NCBI GenBank assembly: GCA_947646735.1
Contig: CANTFK010000661.1
Location: 186,001 to 250,000 of the forward strand
Source of the DNA: Peronospora farinosa
Taxonomy: Eukaryota; Oomycota; Peronosporomycetes; Peronosporales; Peronosporaceae
DNA: 64,000 nt
Direction: 5' to 3'
The position numbers and the translations under genes were made by a program. This document shows positions 57,600-64,000 of this stretch, in pieces (position 1 is the stretch's first letter; every line of letters begins with the position of its first letter). The notes under the pieces are model-generated. The model was not told the DNA's origin, did not search any database, and saw nothing but the letters and a program-made list of their open reading frames with translations.

Positions 57600-57603
57600 G
57601 TAA
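57600..57603. repeat. Target-site duplication of T2, right copy (GTAA)
   Basis: Matches 14185-14188. Confidence 0.75.
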
Positions 57604-58914
57604 CTTAAGCGATTTAGTTTCGCTTTGAGGTGCGACGGAAGGGTAACCTTTCGTCCACCAAAATGATCCAACAGCAGGCGACAATGCTGACTGTAGCACT
57701 CCTTTATATCGGAGGCCATTCAGCTCTTCAGATGGTAAACCTTCATGGCTGCCAATATTGACGACTCAACTTGTGCTTTCGCACGAGACACACTATCTTG
57801 GTGTCTTGCCTCGAAGTCTGGTCTGCGCGATAACGCTTCAGCCAAGACATTCGACTTACCCGGCTTATATTCAACTTTGAAATTAAATTCAGAGAAGAAT
57901 GTTAGCCATCTTGCCATTCTCGGCGAGAGGTGCGGTAAATTTATAGCGGTCCGAAGTGATGCGTGATCCGTATAAACCACAAAAGGTTCGGTGCCCAAGA
58001 GGTGCACCCGAAACTTCACAAGGGCATACTTAATTGAAAGTAGCTCCTTGTCATGCACAGGGTAATTCAGCTCGGCAGATTTTAAAAGCCGAGACTGATA
58101 CGAAATGACACGTTCAACGCCGCTGTCATCCTTTTGCATGAGCGCGCTGCCGATTGCAAAATTGCTTGCATCGCAGACAACGCTAAAGGGCTTATCCGCG
58201 TCTGGCACTGCCAAGACCGGTGCCTCTACAAGAGATTTCTTCACTGACGTGAACGCATCTTCTTGCTCCTTTGGCCAAGTCCATTCTGTATCCTTTTTCA
58301 AAAAAGTCAGACAATGGCTTAGTCTGCTCCGTATAATTCTTGCTGTACTTATGCAAGTAATTAGCGAGCCCAAGGAATCGGCGCAGATCCTTCACATTAT
58401 GTGGGACTGGCCATTCCTTTACAGCCTTTACCTTTTCTGGGTCTGCTCGTACACCATGTGCACCTACGATGCAGCCCAGTACAGGTATCTCGGGGACCCC
58501 TATTACGCACTTTTGCAAGCTCACGTATAATTGGGCGTCACCCATAGTCTGCAACACAGCGTCTAAATGACGCTTGTGCGACTCTATCGCGCTCAGATCG
58601 TCCTCCGCCCTACTATGCACGAATATATCGTCAAAGTAATGGGGCGCGTAGGCACGGTGCTGACGCATCACGTGAGCCACCACTCGGTTGAATGTTGCTG
58701 AAGCGTTTTTCAACCATTGTGGCACCAAAAGCCATTCCCACAGCATACGGCTTGGGGTGCTTACTGCCGTTTTGGCTACATCGGTATCTCTCATGAGAAC
58801 CTGATAGTAGCCATTCTTCAGATCCAACGCGGAAAAGATAGTTGACTTTCCCATGGAATTCAACAAAACATCTTTCCGCGGGATCGGCGTTTGAGCCGGA
58901 ATGGTGACGTTCAG
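57604..58914 (-). pseudogene. pol: T4 Gypsy relic, RT and RNase H piece
   Basis: On the minus strand: [55 protein letters not shown] (catalytic YxDD), [20 protein letters not shown], then a frameshift near 58310. Next KKDTEWTWPKEQEDAF, RNase [46 protein letters not shown] equivalent [12 protein letters not shown], and KPGKSNVLAEALSRRPDF. A stop follows at about 57720, and the linker (MASDIKECYSQHCRLLLDHF) runs to 57600, where T2 interrupts it. It is closely related to T1 pol. It continues at 14188-13960. Confidence 0.85.
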
Positions 58915-59197
58915 CCAGCTGAAAAGCTAGTGCCGCCAAGCTACCATCTGTAGGATTATGGCGGAACGCCTCTAAGTCAGAATGTATGCTGGAATAGACG
59001 ATAATCACCTTTCCCGATGTGCCGCGAATAGCGATAGGTGTCTTCTGGACACCCAACATCATACAATTGCAACGCACTCCGCTACCTGTCAAGTGTTGGC
59101 GGCGGAGAGTATGCTGACTTGTAATTTCAAATATTGGGAAAGGTAAATCCTTTGTAGACGACTCAACTACAGAACGGGGTGTTGTAAGCATGAGAGT
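58915..59197 (+). rRNA. Fragment of large-subunit (25S/28S) rRNA, 3' region
   Basis: Contains GCCAAGCTACCATCTG, GAACGCCTCTAAGTCAGAAT, TGTTGGCGGCGGAGAGTATG and AACGGGGTGTTGTAAGCA, which are conserved near the 3' end of eukaryotic LSU rRNA. The first about 280 bp of this end are present and the final stem region is missing. Its minus-strand translation gives the well-known spurious HNPTDGSLAALAFQ protein. It is a dispersed fragment, fused on the left to T4 RT and on the right to a truncated Copia LTR. Confidence 0.8.
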
Positions 59198-59462
59198 AGT
59201 AACCGCCTGTTCAACTTAGTATTTACGACGTAGTTTTTACGGTAATTACTTAGAGTTGATTAGACGCGTAGGATGATAGGACGCCCTACATGATTTATAT
59301 GTGAACCACATATAAATCATGTAGTCGGCAAGTAAGCCCCAATAATCAATCACTTCCAAATCTTCCTTCTTCGCAACAAGTTTCTTCTCTCCGATCTTCC
59401 TGAGTGAACTCCTTTCGCCTGCGTTCAAGCTTCTCTTCGTTCAAGACTCATACCATTTAACA
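59198..59462 (+). repeat. Copia 5' LTR (truncated)
   Basis: From TGTTCAACTT (59208) onward it is identical to the 3' LTR. The preceding GTAACCG matches the 3' LTR at about 63533-63539, after which 20 bases (TGATCGATCC...) present in the 3' LTR are missing. The first about 30 bases of the LTR are absent, replaced by the rRNA fragment. Confidence 0.78.
59286..59324. repeat. Perfect 18-bp hairpin in the Copia LTR
   Basis: CTACATGATTTATATGTG, loop AAC, then the exact complement. The second copy is in the 3' LTR at 63640-63678. It could be part of promoter, terminator or RNA structure; the role is unknown. Confidence 0.85.
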
Positions 59463-59467
59463 GGTTA

Positions 59468-60207
59468 TGAGCCTAAGCACGATGTCCTCTGCCCAAAATG
59501 CCCCGACCAAGATCTTTATCGACAAATTCAACAAGGATAATTACGCGACATGAGCCCGCTACATGCGTGGCGTGTTCCTCACCAAGTCGACGTGGCATGT
59601 CGTGAACCGAGAGACGACCCCGACGTTTGCGGACCCACGCGCCATGGACGACTATGTCAAGGCGAGTAACATCGCGTTCGGATTGATGTTGCTCCACATG
59701 GATGCCGACTATCATCACGTGGTTGATGATTGCGAGGAGGCATGGGTCGCGTGGGCGCGCGTCAAGACGCTGTACGGCGGATCGCATAAGGCTGGGCAAA
59801 TTTACTTGAAGCGCCAGCTCTTCAGCATGGAGATGGCAGAAGGCGGGAATGTGTTACGCCATTGTAACGAGGTCCTCAACATCAGCGCGAAGCTCAGCAG
59901 CATCGGCGCCAAGATGGAGGATGAAGACGTGGCGATCTGCTTGTTGCGCAGCCTTCCCAAGAGCTACGAGAACGTCGTACTTAACTTGGAGATGAGCAGC
60001 GCGGAACTACGATCGCGAGACGTTGTGAAGGTGCTCACAAATATGCACATCAAGAGGCAAGGCGAGAAGACGACATCGGTAAAGACTGAAGACGCAGCAA
60101 AGGCGTTCAGTGCCGAGCGCGAACCTCGCCAGTGCACGTATTGTGGCAAAGTGGGCCACACGGTGGAGCGATGCTGGAGCAAGCAAAAAGATGACAACCG
60201 AGGCTAA
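59468..60207 (+). pseudogene. gag: Copia gag, interrupted
   Basis: Starts MSLSTMSSAQNAPTKIFID with FNKDNYATW expected, but the Trp codon is TGA (59551). After that it is open: [35 protein letters not shown], matching the UBN2-type Copia gag. A CCHC knuckle ([14 protein letters not shown]) is near the end. The frame ends at TAA about 60205. Confidence 0.85.
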
Positions 60208-63200
60208 AGACGCGGCGGCAACAGTCGTGGACGCGGGGCCAACAATGTTCAATGGCGAGGCGATGACGACTACGACCACTTCGATCGAGTTGCATTCGCT
60301 GTATCGCTCGAGTGTGGACTTTCGACGGGCAAGAATATGCCAGGGATGTGGGCGGTCGACAGCGGCGCAACGCACCACATCTGTAACGACAAGACCAAGT
60401 TTGCAAGCCTTAACGAAGAAGATGAAGGCGAGCTATCGGTGACTGATGGTAGCAAGGCTATTATCAAGGATGTGGGTACCATTCTGGAACGAGTGGTGCT
60501 GCCCAATGGCCAAGAATACGAGATCGAAATCAAGGATGCGCTGTTCATGCCAAGTATGAGCAAGAACCTACTTTCGGTACCGCAGATCAATAAGACTGGC
60601 AAGTTTCAAGTTGTGTTCGATGGTGCCACGATGCACGTCGTGCGCAAGAATTCAACACAAGTCGTAGCAGCAGCGGATCTTGTGGACGGACTTTACTGGC
60701 TACGAACCCCGAAACGATCGGCCAACATGGCAACAAGCAACCGAGTTGTTGACCTGCATGCGCGCATGGGCCACGCACCCATCGGTGTTCATCGCAAGAT
60801 AGAGACAGTAACATGATCAAAGACGCAAAGATACCAGGCATCTCGAGTGGTCTAAGTGTGTGTCGTGGATGACAACAAGGAAAAATGGTCCAAAAATCGT
60901 TCCCAAGTAACCGTGACAAGCGTGCCTACAACACTTTCGAGCTGCTTCACCTCGATATCTGCGGCCCCATGGAGCAGACTTCCATTGGAGGCAGCAGGTA
61001 CTTGCTTTTAATTGTCGACGAAGCCAGCTGGTGCATGATGGGCTTCGCCAAGTCGGAGAGCGAAGGCCACATCAAAAGCTACATCGTCAAGATCCAGACT
61101 CAATTCGGCAAGAAAGTCAAGCTCGTTCGCCATGATGGAGCTCGAGAATTTGCTACCAACTCGCTCATGAATTTCCACGAAAACGAAGGCATCGAACAGC
61201 AGACTACCGTCCCGTATGCGCATCAGACCAACGGCACTGCAGAACATTCTATTCGAAATATTGTCACGATCGGGCGCAGCTTGCTGCATCATGCGAAGCT
61301 AGACAAGACTTTCTGGGCTGAAGCGGCTATGACAGCTATCTACATCAAGAATCGTCTGTCGTCGCCCAAAATCAGTCACAAGACTCCATTCGAGATTATT
61401 TGCAACTTCAAGCCGATTGTCAAGCACATGCGTGTATTTGGATGCCAAGCATATACATCCTGACACCAAGAGAGAAAATGCTCAAGTGGGACCCGAAAGC
61501 TCGGGTCGGAATATTCATGGGCTACGAAGAAGCGTCTAAGGCTTACCGAGTGTACGACATTGAGGCGGGGCAAGTGGTGATCAGTCGTGACATCACTTTC
61601 GACGAACAAGCCTTTGAATTACGATGGACCGATTAAGTGAGGATGTCGATGATGCTGCGTTGGACCTCGATCTTCTCGAGATCAACAATGACGACGTGCG
61701 CCAGATCACCTATAAACAAACCGGGAAGCGCAAGAATCAGTCGAGGAAGAACGTGTCGCGCTCCGCCCGCCGTCGAACCGGGTTGGAAGAAGCAAGCGCA
61801 CCAGAAAATTCTACCGGCTCGAAAAACTTTGAGCGACGATGAAGAAGAAAAGCAAGCAGACATTGGCGATCAAGACAACTGCTCAACGCCACCAAAAATT
61901 TTTTCGTGCAAGTGCCAACGCAGTGGAAGCAACGGACCTGGCCGAACCAGCGACTTTCCAAGACGCGATTAACGGTTCAGACCAAGTTCACTGGCGTAAT
62001 GCTATTGAGACTGAGCTCAAGTCAATGCGTCTTCGCGGAGTATTTCGAGCGGCAAAACTGCCAAGTGGTCAAGGCGCTATCGGTACCAAATGGGTATTTA
62101 AGATCAAGCGCAAAGCAGATGGATCCGTCGAGAAGTACAAGGCGCGCCTCGTTGCCAAAGGGTTCAAGCATAAGTATGGCATCGAATACACGGAGACGTT
62201 CTCGTCCGTAGTCAAGTACGTGACTCTGCGCATGGTCATTGCGATCACCAAGTATTTCAGCTGGCCTCTTGACCAGCTTGATGTAGTGACGGCATTTCTC
62301 TATGGCGTGATGAAGGAGAAGTTGTAGTGCACGGTTCCAGAAGGTGTTGAGTTGGATGAAAACTTCGATTTCCTGGAGTTGGTCAAGGCGATTTACGGTC
62401 TGAAACAAGCATCACGCGTTTGAAACGAGACATTCGACAGCTTTGTGTGCTCCATCGGTTTCCAAGTTTCAGCCTTCGATCCGTGCCTTTACATCAAGAT
62501 TGTGGATGGTCATTGCGTGCTCGTGCTGGTATACGTCGATGATGTGTTAATGACCGGCAGTTCACTTGAGTTGATAGCACAAACGAAAACGGATCTCAAA
62601 ACGCGCTTCGAAATGACCGACAGTGGCAAATGCACCTTTGTACTAGGCATCGTATTGATTGACGGAGAGGACGAGAGCGTGACGATGTGCCAGCGACGCT
62701 ATGTCAACGACATCCTAAAGCGCTTCGGCATGAACGAATGCAAGTCTACTGTGAGTCCGGTGGACCTAAGTACGCGCTTAATTCCAAGCAACGAAGAGAC
62801 CAAGTGCAATGCCCCATTTCGAGAGGCTGTAGGTGCTTTAATGCATTTGATGACTGCGACGCGACCAGACATTGCGTATGCTGTTGGGTACGTGTCGCGT
62901 TTCATTGAGAATTCTCAACAGGAACACTGGACTGCAGTGGAGCGTATTTTCCGTTATCTGCAAGGCACCAAGTCGCATGGACTTCATTTTCCGCCAAGAG
63001 ACAAGATCGACTTTCGCGGGTACTCCGATGCGGACTGGGCAGGCGATCTTTCTGACCGCAAGTCGACTTCGGGTTACGTCTTCATGCTAATGAGTGCGCC
63101 TGTGAGTTGGGGAAGCAAGAAGCAGTCAAGCGTGTCACTTTCAACAAGTGTAGCGGAGTACATTGCGCTGAGCCTGGCCATTCAGGAAGGCAAGTTGATC

Positions 63201-63494
63201 CATCGCCTGCTGTGCGAGATCTTGTCAGCTATGAACGAGTCGGGACCGGAGCTTGTCATCTCAGAAGACAACCAGTCGTGTATCAAGATGGAAAAGAACC
63301 CGGTTAACCATGGTCGCGCGAAGCATATTGACATCAAGAATCACCACATTCGTGATGAGGTCAATCGCGGTGAAGTCAAGCTCGAGTACTGCGAAACTGC
63401 GGTGATGTTAGCGGACATCATGACCAAGGGACTTCACGGACCACGTCACAAGGAGCTGACGGCAGCATTAGGCATTCATGCGTGTTCGTATTGA
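60208..63494 (+). pseudogene. pol: Copia pol (protease, integrase, RT, RNase H), interrupted
   Basis: Protease [13 protein letters not shown] at 60337-60816. The integrase GAG-pre region ([10 protein letters not shown]) and core (LHLDICGPM, RHDGAREFATN, HQTNGTAEHSIRN) are at 60885-61463, frameshifted relative to the protease. RT begins at about 61930 (HWRNAIETELKSM, IGTKWVFKIKRK, LDVVTAFLYGVM), has a TAG at 62325 and a TGA at 62422, then runs without breaks through YVDDVLMTGSS to RNase H (DADWAGDLSDRKSTSGYVF, SEDNQSCIKM, ADIMTKGLH) to 63494. At least three stops and three frameshifts. Confidence 0.85.
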
Positions 63495-63501
63495 GGGGGC
63501 G
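63492..63501 (+). other. Copia polypurine tract
   Basis: TGAGGGGGCG overlapping the pol stop and directly before the 3' LTR TG. Confidence 0.65.
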
Positions 63502-63816
63502 TGTTGACGGTCATCGATTCCACCAATATTGGGTAACCGTGATCGATCCAATCCGTATGCCTGTTCAACTTAGTATTTACGACGTAGTTTTTACGGTAAT
63601 TACTTAGAGTTGATTAGACGCGTAGGATGATAGGACGCCCTACATGATTTATATGTGAACCACATATAAATCATGTAGTCGGCAAGTAAGCCCCAATAAT
63701 CAATCACTTCCAAATCTTCCTTCTTCGCAACAAGTTTCTTCTCTCCGATCTTCCTGAGTGAACTCCTTTCGCCTGCGTTCAAGCTTCTCTTCGTTCAAGA
63801 CTCATACCATTTAACA
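63502..63816 (+). repeat. Copia 3' LTR (complete)
   Basis: 315 bp, TGTTGACGGTCATCG...CCATTTAACA. The start is fixed by the polypurine tract. The last 255 bp match the 5' LTR exactly. Confidence 0.82.
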
Positions 63817-64000
63817 CCGTGCGACGTGCACGGTCCTTTGAACCACCCCTCGGATTAGTAGGCTTCTTGCTGGCTGCCTTATCACCAGCAGCAAGTTTGG
63901 AATAGCAGCGAGCCATCATATGGCCTCGCTTTACGCACTTGTAGAAGATTGCCTAACTCCATAGGAGTGGCATCAGACTTCTCGGTCGACGGCCTGTAAT
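63817..64000 (-). pseudogene. gag: Gypsy gag nucleocapsid fragment, runs off the right edge
   Basis: On the minus strand: STEKSDATPMELGN, a frameshift, then FYKCVKRGHMMARCYSKLAA and a basic tail (SKKPTNPRGGSKDRARR). This is the usual PMELG plus CCHC knuckle of Gypsy Gag, with the first Cys replaced by Phe. Same strand as T4 and upstream of its RT in that reading direction, so it may be T4 gag. That link is inference. Confidence 0.65.

Larger units (their letters stand above)
59198..63816 (+). mobile_element. Ty1/Copia retrotransposon, 5' LTR truncated
   Basis: The Copia order gag, protease, integrase, RT, RNase H on the plus strand is enclosed by LTRs. The 3' LTR is 315 bp (63502-63816). The 5' LTR lacks its first part and has a 20-bp internal deletion. 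The shared 255 bp of the LTRs read as identical. Coding parts carry several stops. Confidence 0.85.

Noticed and set aside
58631..59191. 186-codon minus ORF as a protein gene
   Set aside because: Most of it is the antisense of the LSU rRNA fragment, a known source of spurious proteins; the rest is out-of-frame RT.
59203..63821. Target-site duplication of the Copia element (CCGCC against CCGTG)
   Set aside because: Not identical, and the 5' LTR is truncated, so the original left edge is gone.

Overview
The window looks like a plant-pathogenic oomycete (Peronosporales, Phytophthora or downy-mildew type). The evidence is short GT-AG introns of about 65-105 nt, tightly packed host genes on the left, TSC2 (tuberin), RCC1 and TKI1/Cramped-like host proteins, and a block of Ty3/Gypsy and Ty1/Copia elements filling the rest. 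No species can be named from sequence alone.

Host part (1-13.3 kb): a Siw14/Oca-type phosphatase-like gene (-, runs off the left edge) is divergent from a membrane RING-H2 gene (+). A five-exon RCC1-repeat gene (+) follows and is convergent with a TKI1/Cramped-like SANT gene (-). Next come a decayed aldo/keto reductase (-) and a complete TSC2/tuberin gene (-, three exons, 1983 codons).

Transposon part (about 14-64 kb) is a nest that can be unpacked by its junctions. The oldest layer, T4, is a minus-strand Gypsy relic. Its integrase piece (about 13960-14188) and its RT/RNase H piece (57604-58914) are now 43 kb apart, because element T2 (14189-57599, target duplication GTAA) landed between them. 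T2 is a decayed Gypsy element with about 2-kb LTRs carrying 18-bp minisatellites. Its 5' LTR is split by a tandem array of family T1 (14820-34287: four 342-bp LTRs enclosing three internal regions A, B, C). Its integrase is split by a second complete element, T3 (42022-54170, two 1079-bp LTRs, dual RNase H, chromodomain). Beyond T4's RT lie a fragment of large-subunit rRNA, a Copia element with a truncated 5' LTR (59198-63816), and a Gypsy gag piece (-) that may be the 5' end of T4.

The most unusual feature is that two different Gypsy families here, T1 and T3, each carry a long reading frame on the opposite strand. In both it starts just inside the 3' LTR and reads back towards the end of pol. 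In T1 copy C it is intact (459 aa: zinc-finger-like motif, SR-rich tract, coiled coil). T1 has no gag ahead of its protease on the sense strand. Copy A has an uninterrupted pol but a broken antisense gene; copy C is the reverse. In T3 the antisense frame spans about 690 codons with three stop codons. Whether these are antisense Gag-like or accessory proteins is inference, but the architecture is visible directly.
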